Source of the DNA: Burkholderia sp. NRF60-BP8
GTDB taxonomy: Bacteria > Pseudomonadota > Gammaproteobacteria > Burkholderiales > Burkholderiaceae
Reading direction: 5' to 3'
DNA length: 64,000 bases
NCBI RefSeq assembly: GCF_001522585.2
Contig: NZ_CP013372.1
Location: 2,108,001 to 2,172,000 of the forward strand
The position numbers and the translations under genes are program-made. Under the pieces are notes generated by a model, which was not told the DNA's origin, did no database searches, and worked only from the letters and a program-made list of their open reading frames with translations. Positions 1-8,650 of the stretch are shown here, one piece after another (position 1 is the stretch's first letter; each line of letters begins with the position of its first letter).

Positions 1-381
1 GCGTCGGGCGTGCAGGCCGGCGGCCGCACCGGCGTGACGGCCATCACCGTCGCGGTGCTGTTCCTCGCGTGCCTGTTCATCGCGCCGCTCGCCGGCGTCG
101 TGCCGGCCTACGCGACCGCGCCCGCGCTGCTGTACGTGTCGTGCCTGATGCTGCGCGAGATGGTCGAGGTGCCGTGGGACGACGCGACGGAAGCCGTGCC
201 GGCCGCGCTGACCGCGCTGCTGATGCCGTTCACGTACTCGATCGCGAACGGTGTCGCGTTCGGCTTCATCGCGTACGGCGGCCTCAAGCTGCTGACGGGC
301 CAGGGCCGCACGGTCAAGCCGATCGTGTGGATCATCGCGGCCGTGTTCCTGTTTCGCTTCTTCTATCTCGGCAGCGAGTAA
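1..381 (+). CDS. NCS2/AzgA-type purine permease, C-terminal part
   Basis: Frame is open from the first base, so this is the 3' end of a gene that starts outside the window. About 126 residues are visible. They begin with a glycine-rich stretch (SGVQAGGRTGVTA) that resembles the conserved ESxSG(I/V)xxGGRTG segment of AzgA-like adenine/guanine/hypoxanthine:proton symporters in the NCS2 family. At least three hydrophobic membrane segments follow, including one containing PFTYSIANGVAFGF, which is characteristic of this branch. The protein would act in the inner membrane in purine-base uptake. A strong terminator lies 38 bases after the stop. The substrate cannot be settled from the C-terminus alone. 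Confidence 0.85.
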   Translation, partial: ASGVQAGGRTGVTAITVAVLFLACLFIAPLAGVVPAYATAPALLYVSCLMLREMVEVPWDDATEAVPAALTALLMPFTYSIANGVAFGFIAYGGLKLLTGQGRTVKPIVWIIAAVFLFRFFYLGSE

Positions 382-418
382 GCGAAGCGCATCGCTGCAC
401 TGCGCGATGAAATGAAAG

Positions 419-442
419 AACGCCACCTTCGGGTGGCGTTTT
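419..442 (+). terminator. Rho-independent terminator after the permease gene
   Basis: Inverted repeat AACGCCACC / GGTGGCGTT with a TTCG tetraloop followed by a T-rich run (TTTTTCG). It sits 38 bases after the permease stop codon and is a textbook intrinsic terminator. Confidence 0.9.
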
Positions 443-625
443 TCGTTTTCGCACGATTCGTCTGCGATCCTGACGAACCCGCGCGCACGCTCCTATCGAC
501 GCTCCATCATCCCGCACGGCCCGCATACGAAAATGCCGCCCGGCCCCGCCGAACGGCATCACGTGAACGCAACGTCTTCGCGTGCGCCGCCCGGAGGCGC
601 GCGCCGCCGGACGTGCGTCGTGTCG

Positions 626-913
626 TCAGCGCCAGTTGGCCTCGTAGAAACGCACGTAGCCGCTGCGCAGCGTCACGCATTGCGCGCGCGTTTCCGACAG
701 CAGGCGCCGCGCGGCCGCCTCGATGCGCTCGCGGTGCTGGTCGAATGCGCCGACCATGTCCTCGAAGCGCGGCGATGCCGCGCCGAAGTGGTCTTCCAGC
801 GCTTCGGCGGTGATCTGACATTGGACGCGCTCGCCATTGACCAGAGCCGTGAACGCCAGCATCAGGTCACGCCCCGAATACTCAGGCTTCTCGTTCGTGA
901 AATGGATCTGCAT
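626..913 (-). CDS. DUF1488 family protein
   Basis: A 95-residue cytoplasmic protein starting MQIHFTNEKPEYSGRDLMLAF and ending RFYEANWR. The pattern of an N-terminal region describing values in the sequence (xFxG.DL.F.A.V.G..V.C.I..EAL) and a C-terminal helix rich in Arg is that of DUF1488, a small family of unknown function common in Burkholderia. The reading frame stays open upstream to a TTG near 1216, but only the part from this ATG looks like the family, so the short form was chosen. It stands alone, convergent with the permease terminator. Confidence 0.75.
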   Translation of the reverse strand: MQIHFTNEKPEYSGRDLMLAFTALVNGERVQCQITAEALEDHFGAASPRFEDMVGAFDQHRERIEAAARRLLSETRAQCVTLRSGYVRFYEANWR

Positions 914-1154
914 GGAAGCCGCCTCGACCGGTAGAAAACGAATGACCGCGTCCGTCGTCCGCCACCGGCCGGACGAAATGGACACGGGCTCGCCGGCGGA
1001 GGCCCCGACCGCGGGGTGTGGCGCGGTCGATGCATGCCGGTTGAATTCCACTTTAGACGGTTTCGCGCGGGAGACAAAAATTTCGGTGTGCGTCGTTCCG
1101 ACGCGCATTTCGTCTGATCTGCGCGGCATCCGGCACCGTTTCGCAAACCGACCG

Positions 1155-1346
1155 TCAGTGCGGATCGGTCGGCCAGACGTTGAGCGCGATCGCGGCGGTC
1201 GTGACGCCCACCGCAATCGCGGCGGCTCCGTATCTCACCGCGTCGGTCAGGTCGAACAGCAATCCGTGGATCGCCACGGCAATGCCGCCCAGCATGATGA
1301 AGGTGGCGATGGCCGCCAGCACGACTCTCAGTTCCGCCCGAACCAT
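1155..1346 (-). CDS. Small two-helix membrane protein, unrecognised
   Basis: A 63-residue protein beginning MVRAELRVVLAAIATFIMLG, with two hydrophobic segments (about residues 7-28 and 36-55) separated by a short polar loop, ending in WPTDPH. The ATG at 1346 was chosen because GGGAGA lies at good spacing upstream; a further in-frame ATG at 1370 lacks this. It is divergent from the sigma-54 activator gene. I do not recognise the family; the two-helix layout only suggests an inner membrane location. Confidence 0.6.
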   Translation of the reverse strand: MVRAELRVVLAAIATFIMLGGIAVAIHGLLFDLTDAVRYGAAAIAVGVTTAAIALNVWPTDPH

Positions 1347-1615
1347 GATGCGTCTCCCGAACGGATGCATGTCGCGTCGCATGCTTGTTGCAGTGCGGAA
1401 CACGGCGCGTGCGTGCTCCATTTCCATCATTGCAGGCGGGCGCTTAAAAGCAAGGGGATTTTGTTCGCGGTCGCACATCGCACGTGGCGCTTGTATGATG
1501 ATGCGTACCCGGACGGACGACTGTCGCGCCGAATGGTGCACCGCGAGCGGAGCCGCACTCCGCCGCCGATTCCGATCCGATCGGCCCCGACGGCCCCGGG
1601 AACAGGAGACAAACC

Positions 1616-3511
1616 ATGCCGCAACCCTTCGTGCTGCCCGCCGCCGCGGGGCGTACCGACCTGCTCGCGCAGGCGCATGCGCGTTCGACCGCGGTCGGCC
1701 TGCGCGCGCACGAACGCCCCGATTTCTCGCCGCTGTCGCGCGTCGCGCTGCGCGAACTGCTCGACACGAACCACACGCTGTTCTCGCATGCCCGCCCGGT
1801 GATGGAGGATCTCCACGCACAGATCGCCGAGACGCAAAGCCTGGTGCTGCTGACCGACGCCGACGGCGTGATCCTGCACAGCATCGGCGACGCGGACTTC
1901 ATCGAGAAAGCCAACCGCGTCGCGCTGTGCAACGGCGTGTCGTGGGCCGAAGGCGCGCGCGGCACCAACGCGATCGGCACCGCGCTCGCGTCGGGCCAGG
2001 CCGTCGTCGTGCACGGGTCCGAACATTTCCTGCGCGCGAACCACATCCTCACCTGCGCGTGCGCGCCGATCGCCGATCCGTTCGGCCGCACGCTCGGCAC
2101 GCTCGACGTGAGCGGCGACCCGCGCGGCGCCAGCCCGCATACGCTCGCGCTCGTGCGGATGTCCGCGCAACTGATCGAGAACCACCTGTTCGCGAACCAG
2201 TGCGGCGAAGCGCTGCGGCTGCGCTTTCACGCACACGAGGATTGCGTCGATTCGCTGTTCGCGGGGCTCGTCGCGTTCGGCCCCGACGGCGGGCTGATCG
2301 CCGCGAACCGCAGCGCCCAGTTCCAGCTCGGCGCGTCGTTCGACGCACTGCAGCACCAGGCCAGCGACGCGTTGTTCGGCATGCGCTTCGGCCAGCTCGC
2401 GCAGCAAGCCGCGCGCGCACCGGGCGCCACGTTCCGCCTCACGCTGTCGACCGGCGTGCGCGTGCTCGCGCGCTGCGAATTCCCCGAATCGCATAAAACG
2501 ACCGTCGCCGTCAGGCCACCCGCGCCGGCTGCGCGCGTGCGGGCGCCGGACCCCGACGCGATCACGTTCGCGACGCTCGACACCGGCGACGCGCGCATGG
2601 CCGCCGTGCTCGAACGCGTCGCGAAGATCCGCGGGCGCGACCTGCCGCTGCTGATCCTCGGCCAGACCGGCACCGGCAAGGAATGGCTCGCCCGCGCGCT
2701 GCACCAGGCGTCGCCGCGCGCGGACGGCCCGTTCGTCGCGGTCAACTGCGCGGCGCTGCCCGATTCGCTGATCGAGGCCGAGCTGTTCGGCTATGAAGAC
2801 GGCGCGTTCACGGGCGCGCGCAAGCGCGGCAGCCCCGGCAAGATCGCGCAGGCCGACGGCGGCACGCTGTTTCTCGACGAAATCGGCGACATGCCGCTCG
2901 CGCAGCAGGTGCGGCTGATGCGCGTGCTGCAGGAGCGCGCGGTGATGCCGCTCGGCGGCGCACGCGCGGTGCCGGTCGACGTGCGCGTGGTCTGCGCGAC
3001 GCACCGCGACCTGCGCGCGATGATCGCGGACGGCACGTTCCGCGAAGACCTGTTCTACCGGATCAACGGGCTCGCGGTCACGCTGCCGGCGCTCGCCACG
3101 CGCACCGATCTGCCGGCGCTCGTCGAGCGGATCCTCGCGCGGCTCGCGCGCAGCGAGCCGATGCCGCGCCGCCTCGCGGCCGACGTGCTGGACGCGTTCG
3201 CTCGCCACCGCTGGCCCGGCAATCTGCGGCAGATGACCAACGTGCTGCGCACGGCCGGCATGCTCGCCGAGGACGAAGACGAGATCACGCTCGCGCATTT
3301 GCCCGACGATTTCTGGCTCGACTGCGACGCCGCCGCGGCTGCGCCAGAAGCAGCCGCGCCGGCCGGCAAGCGCGAAGGCACGACGCTGCAAAGCCACCAG
3401 GCCGCGATGATCGATGCGGTGCTCGCGCGGCATGGCGGCAACGTATCGGCGGCCGCGCGCGAACTCGGTCTCGCCCGCAATACCGTGTATCGGTATCTAC
3501 GACGGCACTGA
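1616..3511 (+). CDS. Sigma-54-dependent activator, AcoR type (GAF-AAA+-Fis HTH)
   Basis: A 631-residue enhancer-binding protein. The N-terminal half is a GAF-like sensory region (about 60-190; [16 protein letters not shown] is typical of AcoR). The central AAA+ domain carries Walker [10 protein letters not shown], the sigma-54 contact loop GAFTGA and Walker [12 protein letters not shown]. The C-terminus is a Fis-type helix-turn-helix ([20 protein letters not shown]). Start is fixed by AGGAGA a few bases before the ATG. AcoR-like proteins switch on alcohol or acetoin catabolism genes with RpoN; no such genes are adjacent here and I see no -24/-12 promoter just downstream, so its target is unknown. 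Confidence 0.9.
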   Translation: MPQPFVLPAAAGRTDLLAQAHARSTAVGLRAHERPDFSPLSRVALRELLDTNHTLFSHARPVMEDLHAQIAETQSLVLLTDADGVILHSIGDADFIEKANRVALCNGVSWAEGARGTNAIGTALASGQAVVVHGSEHFLRANHILTCACAPIADPFGRTLGTLDVSGDPRGASPHTLALVRMSAQLIENHLFANQCGEALRLRFHAHEDCVDSLFAGLVAFGPDGGLIAANRSAQFQLGASFDALQHQASDALFGMRFGQLAQQAARAPGATFRLTLSTGVRVLARCEFPESHKTTVAVRPPAPAARVRAPDPDAITFATLDTGDARMAAVLERVAKIRGRDLPLLILGQTGTGKEWLARALHQASPRADGPFVAVNCAALPDSLIEAELFGYEDGAFTGARKRGSPGKIAQADGGTLFLDEIGDMPLAQQVRLMRVLQERAVMPLGGARAVPVDVRVVCATHRDLRAMIADGTFREDLFYRINGLAVTLPALATRTDLPALVERILARLARSEPMPRRLAADVLDAFARHRWPGNLRQMTNVLRTAGMLAEDEDEITLAHLPDDFWLDCDAAAAAPEAAAPAGKREGTTLQSHQAAMIDAVLARHGGNVSAAARELGLARNTVYRYLRRH

Positions 3512-3593
3512 CGCCCACGACGGGCGGCCGCCGGCCGCCGGCGGGTTCGGGTATGCTTGGCGCGTCGCCGCCGAACCGCCGCCCGCTTCAGTC

Positions 3594-3896
3594 ATGACCG
3601 ATCCAGAACATCCGTCCCTCGTGCGCATCGAGCCGCTCGGCGCAACCTTCGACGCACCCGATTCGCTGACGGTGCTCGAAGCCGCCGCGTTCGCCCGCGT
3701 GTCGCTGCCGCGCTCCTGTCGCAACGGCACGTGCCGAAGCTGCCTTTGCCGGATCGTCAGCGGCAGCGTACGCTACACGATCGAATGGCCGGGGCTGAGC
3801 CGCGAGGAAAAGGCGGACGGCTATACGCTGCCGTGCGTGGCCGTTGCCACGTCGGACCTCGTGCTCGACGTGCCCGACGCGGCCATGCTCGACTAG
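3594..3896 (+). CDS. Plant-type 2Fe-2S ferredoxin
   Basis: A 100-residue electron-transfer protein. The cluster-binding pattern CX4CX2C is present (SCRNGTCRSC) with the fourth ligand in LPCVAV further on, as in fer2-family ferredoxins. An extra cysteine follows directly (SCLC), which is not a normal ligand. The start at this ATG removes an implausible upstream extension overlapping the activator gene. It lies 82 bases after the activator and 59 before the SRPBCC gene, on the same strand. Redox partner unknown. Confidence 0.85.
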   Translation: MTDPEHPSLVRIEPLGATFDAPDSLTVLEAAAFARVSLPRSCRNGTCRSCLCRIVSGSVRYTIEWPGLSREEKADGYTLPCVAVATSDLVLDVPDAAMLD

Positions 3897-3955
3897 ACGC
3901 GGCGCGCAAGCGCGCGCGTCGCCCCTGCAACGCTCGATCCTGCATGGAGAACACG

Positions 3956-4450
3956 ATGATCCAGCAAACCGATCGCATCGAGAAACAGGCGCTACTCGGC
4001 GCATCGCCCGACCGCGTCTGGGCAGCCGTCGGCAATTCCGGCGAATTCGGGCAATGGTTCGGCGTCTCGTTCGACGGCCCGTTCGAGGCCGGCCAGCCGC
4101 TGTTCGGCCGCATCACGCCCACCCGCGTCGACGAGGACGTCGCGAAAGCGCAGGAGCCCTATGCGGGCACCGTGTTCGAAATCGTCGTCGATCGCATCGA
4201 GCCGCAACGACTGCTCTCGTTCCGCTGGCATCCGTTCGCGATCGACCCGCACGTCGATTACGCGTCCGAGCCGATGACGCTCGTCACGTTCACGCTCGCG
4301 GCGCAGGCCGGCGGCACGCTGCTCACGGTCACCGAAACGGGTTTCGACCAGTTGATCGAAGCGCGTCGCGCGACGGCGCGCGCCATGAACGACCAGGGCT
4401 GGGCCGCGCAGATGACGCTGATCGCGAAATATCTGGCGCTGCACGCGTAG
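3956..4450 (+). CDS. SRPBCC/AHSA1 family protein
   Basis: A 164-residue protein with the START-like fold pattern of the activator-of-Hsp90 homologue (AHSA1) branch: an opening strand (IEKQALLGASPDRVWAAVG), a central FRWHP turn and a C-terminal helix ending AKYLALHA. Members bind small hydrophobic ligands; the role of this group is unclear. GGAGA five bases before the ATG at 3956 favours this start over the ATG at 3944. It follows the ferredoxin gene closely, so the two may be cotranscribed. Confidence 0.8.
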   Translation: MIQQTDRIEKQALLGASPDRVWAAVGNSGEFGQWFGVSFDGPFEAGQPLFGRITPTRVDEDVAKAQEPYAGTVFEIVVDRIEPQRLLSFRWHPFAIDPHVDYASEPMTLVTFTLAAQAGGTLLTVTETGFDQLIEARRATARAMNDQGWAAQMTLIAKYLALHA

Positions 4451-4542
4451 CGCGCCGCTACGCCGCACGTTCGGGCCGGCCGACGCATCGACGTGCGTGG
4501 CATAATCGGCGGCATCGTCGTCCACCCGCCGCCGCGCATCGC

Positions 4543-4920
4543 ATGCTGAATCGTCGTCTCCGGAAGATCGGCAGTCTGCTCGGGATGCTCGCCATCCTGA
4601 TGACGGCGCTCGCACCGACGATCTCGCAGGCGCTGACCACGCAGGGCCGCGTCGACGCGCTGCTGGCCGGCTACTGTTCGGCCGCGCCGGCCGCCGGCGA
4701 CCGCTCCGCCGATGCGTCGACGAAAAGCCTGCAGGCGCATCTCCACGCATGCGGCTACTGCAGCCTGCTTGCTCATACTCCCGCGCTGCCCGCCCCCGAA
4801 CTGACGTTCGCGGCCCACGTGCACGCGATCGAGCATCGCGCGGCGACCCGCTTCGAAAGCCTGCGCCGCGCGCTGCCGCTTACGGCCGCGCAACCGCGCG
4901 CCCCGCCGCTCGCGTCCTGA
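4543..4920 (+). CDS. DUF2946 family protein
   Basis: A 125-residue exported or membrane-anchored protein. The N-terminus (RRLRKIGSLLGMLAILMTALAPTISQA) is a signal-like hydrophobic segment. The family hallmark is the His/Cys motif HLHACGYC near residue 70. DUF2946 proteins are repeatedly found beside copper genes, as here (CopC and a PCu(A)C chaperone follow), and the His/Cys motif is suited to binding a metal, but a direct function has not been shown. No convincing ribosome-binding site is visible. Confidence 0.8.
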   Translation: MLNRRLRKIGSLLGMLAILMTALAPTISQALTTQGRVDALLAGYCSAAPAAGDRSADASTKSLQAHLHACGYCSLLAHTPALPAPELTFAAHVHAIEHRAATRFESLRRALPLTAAQPRAPPLAS

Positions 4921-5219
4921 TCCGTCGTCATTGCGCGCGATGCCGTCGTGCATCGCGCAGCCTGCGCACGCCGCCCGCGTGCGCGACGTGTCACGTTTCG
5001 AAGGACGATCATGTCTCACCATGCTGCGCGCGGCGTCGTGCCGTGCGCGCGGTTGGCCGTCGCCGATTCGAATGACCGCGATGACCGCGCCTGCATTCGC
5101 CCGCATGCGCATGTCCGACCGCGCACGGCCGCGCCAATCGTCGCCGACATCGACGCCGCTCGCGCAGCCGTCCGTCGAATCCGTCTTTTCCATCCGATTC
5201 GTCACTCGCTCATCCAGCC

Positions 5220-5585
5220 ATGAAAACCACCCCTTTCGTTCGCGGCGCACTCGCCGCACTCGGCTTCGTCGCCATCCAGGCCGCCCATGCGCATGCGCTC
5301 CCGAAAATGCAGGACCCGGCCCCCGACGCCACGCTGTCGAGCGCGCCGCACGCAGTCACGATCGACTTCGGCGAGGCGCTCGAGCCGGCGTTCAGCTCGA
5401 TCGCCGTGACCGACAGCCACGGGCAGTCGGTCGTCGACGGGAAGTCGGCCGTCGACGCCGGCAACCGGAAGCGGATGCGCGTCGCACTGGCCGATCTGAA
5501 GGCCGGCACGTACACGGTCGCGTGGATCGCGGTGGCCAGCGACGGCCATCGCACGCACGGCCGCTATGCATTCACGCTGAAGTAA
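5220..5585 (+). CDS. copC: CopC-domain periplasmic copper-binding protein
   Basis: A 121-residue protein with a signal peptide cleaved at about AAHA|HALPK, which leaves His as the first mature residue, the usual N-terminal Cu(II) ligand of CopC. The conserved end SDGHRTHGRYAFTL supplies further histidines. The Met/His-rich Cu(I) loop seen in some CopC proteins is missing, so a Cu(II)-only type is likely. It acts in the periplasm in copper handling, and is followed 55 bases later by the PCu(A)C gene. The usual partner CopD is not present here. Confidence 0.9.
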   Translation: MKTTPFVRGALAALGFVAIQAAHAHALPKMQDPAPDATLSSAPHAVTIDFGEALEPAFSSIAVTDSHGQSVVDGKSAVDAGNRKRMRVALADLKAGTYTVAWIAVASDGHRTHGRYAFTLK

Positions 5586-5640
5586 CGCACGCGATGCGCA
5601 TCGATGCCCTCGGCATCGCACTCGATCAGGAGAACACACG

Positions 5641-6084
5641 ATGAAACGCACGATTTCGACCGGCCTGCTCACGGCGCTGGCGCTGCACGTGTCCGCTACG
5701 TTCGCCGCGCCGGCCCTGCAGGCCGATGCGTGCTGGATCCGCACGATGCCGGCGACGGTGCCGTCCTCCGGCTACTTCACGCTGAAGAACGACGGCGACG
5801 CACCCGCGACGCTCGTCGGTATCGACACGCCCGCCTACGGGATGGCGATGATGCATGAAACGCAGACGAACGGCAGCACCGCGAAGATGGTCCACATCGA
5901 CTCGGTCGTCGTGCCGGCGCACGGCACGGTCGCCTTCAAGCCGAAGGGCTATCACGCGATGCTCGAAGCGCCGCGCCAGGCCGTCGCGCCCGGCGCGAAG
6001 GTGCCGCTCCGGCTGCATTTCGCGGACGGCTCGATCGTGTCCGTGACCTGCGACGCGAAGGCGCCGACCTACGCCGGCCAGTAA
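5641..6084 (+). CDS. PCu(A)C periplasmic copper chaperone
   Basis: A 147-residue protein with a signal peptide (about 1-22). It contains the exact family copper site H-X10-M-X21-H-X-M: MMHETQTNGSTAKM then GYHAM. PCu(A)C proteins carry Cu(I) in the periplasm and help load the CuA site of cytochrome c oxidase. AGGAGA precedes the ATG. It lies between copC and a small membrane protein gene on the same strand, probably one operon. Confidence 0.92.
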   Translation: MKRTISTGLLTALALHVSATFAAPALQADACWIRTMPATVPSSGYFTLKNDGDAPATLVGIDTPAYGMAMMHETQTNGSTAKMVHIDSVVVPAHGTVAFKPKGYHAMLEAPRQAVAPGAKVPLRLHFADGSIVSVTCDAKAPTYAGQ

Positions 6085-6116
6085 CGCCGCCTGCCCCTCG
6101 ACCGAAGGAGACGCAC

Positions 6117-6290
6117 ATGAAAGACCGCCTGCCGCTCGCCGACCTGATCGTCCGCTACCGGACGCCGCTGAATGTCGCGGTACTGATCGTCTGCGGCTTA
6201 TGGGCCGCGTGGATCGCGTGGATGACGCGGCCTGCCGCCATCGATACGCCGCCGTCGATTCCCGCGTACTGCATGCGCGACGCGCGCTGA
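6117..6290 (+). CDS. 57-residue single-helix membrane protein in the copper operon
   Basis: Starts MKDRLPLADLIVRYRTPLN and contains one hydrophobic helix (about residues 19-37, VAVLIVCGLWAAWIAWM), then a short tail ending YCMRDAR. GAAGGAGA six bases before the ATG is one of the best ribosome-binding sites in the region, and the gene begins 32 bases after the PCu(A)C stop, so translation as part of the copper operon is likely. Two Cys, two Met near the helix could touch a metal. I do not recognise the family. Confidence 0.7.
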   Translation: MKDRLPLADLIVRYRTPLNVAVLIVCGLWAAWIAWMTRPAAIDTPPSIPAYCMRDAR

Positions 6291-6388
6291 CGCGCCGAGA
6301 CGGCACGGTTGCGGCGGCGGCCCGCGCCATTATTGGCGTGGCATCATCGCTTCATCCCGACCGCCGCAACCGCCTTTCGGAGCGCCGC

Positions 6389-7018
6389 ATGTCCATTCAG
6401 ACCTGGATGCTGTTTGCCGCAGCCTATCTCGCCACGACGTTGTCGCCGGGGCCCAACGTGCTGCTCGTGATCCGCAACACGGTACGCTACGGCACGCACG
6501 GCACCGTCGCGACGATCGTCGGCAACCTCGTCGCGCAGGGCGTGGTCGTGCTGCTGGTCGCGCTCGGCGTCGGCGCGGTGCTGGCGGCGATGCCGCCGCT
6601 GTTCGTCGCGATGAAGGTGATCGGCGCCGCGTATCTGATGGTCCTGGGTGTCCGGCAGTTGCGCGGCGATAGCAAGACCGCCGCATCGAGCGGCGCGGCG
6701 GCGATCGTCGCGCCCGATCGCCGAAAGCTGTTCCGCGAAGCGCTGTTCGTGTCGGGCAGCAATCCGAAGACGATGATCTTCCTGTCCGCGTTCATGCCGC
6801 AGTTCATCGTGCACGATCGCCCGCTCGCGCTGCAGTTCGTCGTGATGTACGCGACGATCGCCTGCACGGTCGTGATCGTTCACGGCGTCTATTCGGCCGG
6901 CGTGCGCCGCCTGCATCGCGGCTTCGGCATGAGCCGCGCGGTGCGCGCGCTCAAGCGCGCGAGCGGGCTGCTGTTCGTCGGGCTCGGCATCAAGCTGCTG
7001 ACCGCGCGGCAGGCGTAG
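6389..7018 (+). CDS. LysE family translocator
   Basis: A 209-residue inner-membrane exporter of the LysE/RhtB family with the N-terminal signature TTLSPGPNVLLVIRNT and about five to six hydrophobic segments; the mid-protein SGSNPKTMIFLSAFMPQF is also typical. Such proteins export amino acids or homoserine lactones by proton exchange. The in-frame extension upstream overlaps the small copper-operon gene and is rejected; a GGAG lies before this ATG. Substrate not predictable. Confidence 0.88.
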   Translation: MSIQTWMLFAAAYLATTLSPGPNVLLVIRNTVRYGTHGTVATIVGNLVAQGVVVLLVALGVGAVLAAMPPLFVAMKVIGAAYLMVLGVRQLRGDSKTAASSGAAAIVAPDRRKLFREALFVSGSNPKTMIFLSAFMPQFIVHDRPLALQFVVMYATIACTVVIVHGVYSAGVRRLHRGFGMSRAVRALKRASGLLFVGLGIKLLTARQA

Positions 7019-7033
7019 GCCGGCCCGATCCCG

Positions 7034-8347
7034 TCAGCGCATGCGCGCGGCCAGTGCGGCCGCGATCTCGTCGAACGACGGCCGTGCATCGACGTCCTCG
7101 TTCACGCACGCCGCCGCAAGCGCATCGAGCGCGCCGGCATGCGGTTCGCATCGCTCGAGCAATTCGCCGAGCAGATAGCCGAACGCGCGCACTTCGAGCC
7201 GCTCGAACCGGGCGCCGCGTGTGCGCTCGTTCACGTCGTACGGCGACGCCGCCCCGAAATCCCCGAGCAACGCGCCGCCTGCGCCGTCGTGCAGGATGTT
7301 GTGCGCGTACAGATCGCCGTGCATGATGCCGCGCGCGTGCAGATGGCCGGCCGCCGATGCGATGCCGTGCGCGATCCGCAGCGCCTGCGCCGGATCGAAT
7401 CTCGCATCGGCGGCGTAGACGTCGCGCGTGCAGGACGCGAAGCTCGGCGGCCCGGCGAGATTCGTCAGCGCGGGATCGACCAGCTCCATCACGAGGCCGT
7501 GCGTGCCGTCCGGATGCCCGCGCACCTTGCCGATCACCGGGATCAGATGCGGATGGCGGCCGGCATGCAGGCACGCGGCCATTTCGCAATCGGGCAGGCC
7601 GTCGCTCGTGACCGCGCCCTTGAACAGCTTGACCGCGACCGTCCGCGGCGAATCGCCGTTCGCCCGCCATTGCGCGCGATAAATGACACCCGACGCGCCC
7701 TCGCCCAGTTTCCGTTCACATGAAAGCGCTGCCCAGTCGATCTCCGCGACGTCCGGCCCGGCAGACGCCGCAGCCTCCGGCGCCGCGCCGAACGGATTGC
7801 CGGCCACCGCGAGCCATGCGAGACGCGGCAGGTGCAGCAGCCAGTCGGGCAGCGCATCAAGCCGGTTCGCCGACAGGCGCACCAGTTCCAGCGCGCGGCA
7901 GGCGGCCATTTCCGCGGGCAGCGTCCGCAACCGGTTGCCGGCAAGCATGAGCTTTTGCAACCGCGCACAGTCGCCGATGTCGGCCGGCAGTTCGTCGATG
8001 GCATTGTCGGTCAGGATCAGCCAGCGCAGCGCACGCGGCAGCGCGCCGCGCGGCACGGTGCGGATCCGGTTCGCCTTGAAGCCGATCATGTCGAGCCGAT
8101 CGCACGCGCCGAGCACGTCGGGGAACGCGGTGAAGCGGTTGCCCGACGCGAACAGGATGCGCAGACGATGCAGCCGCGGCAGATCGTCCGGCAGCGCCGA
8201 CAACGCATTGCCGGTCAGGTCGAGCACTTCGAGCGTGTCGGCCAGATCGAAGATCTCGCGCGGAAATTCGGTCAGTCCGCACGCGAGCTTGAGTTGCCGC
8301 GCGCCCGACAGTTGTCCGGCCTGCAGCTGTTCGAGGGTGTGTATCAC
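7034..8347 (-). CDS. Leucine-rich repeat protein with Hanks-type kinase domain
   Basis: About 437 residues. The first half holds some eight leucine-rich repeats of the LxxLPxxLxxLxxLxxLxLxxNxL type (residues about 15-200). The second half is a eukaryotic-like kinase: glycine loop GEGASGVIYRA, lysine in TVAVKLFKG, catalytic loop HGDLYAHN (Gly for the usual Arg) and metal-binding DFG (LLGDFGAAS), so it should be active. The GTG at 8347 is taken as start because repeats begin there; an earlier GTG at 8428 adds 27 uncharacteristic residues. Convergent with lysE. It may phosphorylate Ser/Thr targets bound through the repeats; the signal is unknown. Confidence 0.85.
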   Translation of the reverse strand: MIHTLEQLQAGQLSGARQLKLACGLTEFPREIFDLADTLEVLDLTGNALSALPDDLPRLHRLRILFASGNRFTAFPDVLGACDRLDMIGFKANRIRTVPRGALPRALRWLILTDNAIDELPADIGDCARLQKLMLAGNRLRTLPAEMAACRALELVRLSANRLDALPDWLLHLPRLAWLAVAGNPFGAAPEAAASAGPDVAEIDWAALSCERKLGEGASGVIYRAQWRANGDSPRTVAVKLFKGAVTSDGLPDCEMAACLHAGRHPHLIPVIGKVRGHPDGTHGLVMELVDPALTNLAGPPSFASCTRDVYAADARFDPAQALRIAHGIASAAGHLHARGIMHGDLYAHNILHDGAGGALLGDFGAASPYDVNERTRGARFERLEVRAFGYLLGELLERCEPHAGALDALAAACVNEDVDARPSFDEIAAALAARMR

Positions 8348-8445
8348 GGGGAAAAAACGGGTGGCGGTTACGGTGATCGTCGAGTCGATCGGACGAATTC
8401 TACCGGGATCGATCGCGTGCACGCACACGACCTCGTCACACCCCC

Positions 8446-8474
8446 TTCACAAACGCGCGATGTGACGTTAGAAT
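8446..8474 (+). promoter_or_regulatory. Sigma-70 promoter of tRNA-Leu
   Basis: -35 TTCACA and -10 TAGAAT are separated by 17 bases. Transcription would begin near 8481, about nine bases before the tRNA 5' end. Confidence 0.7.
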
Positions 8475-8489
8475 TGCGCCCCTTGCAGT

Positions 8490-8574
8490 GCCGACGTGGT
8501 GAAATTGGTAGACACGCTATCTTGAGGGGGTAGTGGCGAAAGCTGTGCGAGTTCGAGTCTCGCCGTCGGCACCA
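8490..8574 (+). tRNA. tRNA-Leu (anticodon GAG)
   Basis: An 85-base class II tRNA with acceptor stem GCCGACG / CGTCGGC, encoded CCA at 8572-8574, D-loop AATTGGTAGAC, anticodon stem CTATC/GGTAG with anticodon GAG at 8524-8526, a variable arm (TGGCGAAAGCTGT region) and T-loop GTTCGAGTC. It reads CUC/CUU leucine codons. A sigma-70 promoter precedes it and a terminator follows. tRNA 3' ends are common integration sites, but I see no element inserted here. Confidence 0.95.
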
Positions 8575-8607
8575 GATGCGCTTCCAGCGCATTCCGCGCA
8601 TGATCCG

Positions 8608-8643
8608 AAACCCGCGACAGCACATGGCTTCGCGGGTTTTTTG
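8608..8643 (+). terminator. Intrinsic terminator of the tRNA unit
   Basis: AAACCCGCG pairs with CGCGGGTTT across a 14-base loop, followed by TTTTTTG. It ends the tRNA transcript; the A-rich 5' side could also serve the opposing LysR gene. Confidence 0.85.
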
Positions 8644-8650
8644 TTGTCGG

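Noticed and set aside
1427..3433. 668-codon minus-strand frame opposite the sigma-54 activator
   Set aside because: Arg/Ala-rich shadow; the plus strand has complete GAF, AAA+ and HTH motifs.
4931..5223. Open frames between DUF2946 and copC, including one starting at 5010 with AAGGACG ahead
   Set aside because: Arg/Ala/His-rich without any pattern; may be a lost gene, but I cannot support a protein.
8490..8650. tRNA-Leu as an integration site for an island
   Set aside because: No integrase and no repeated tRNA 3' end found in the window.
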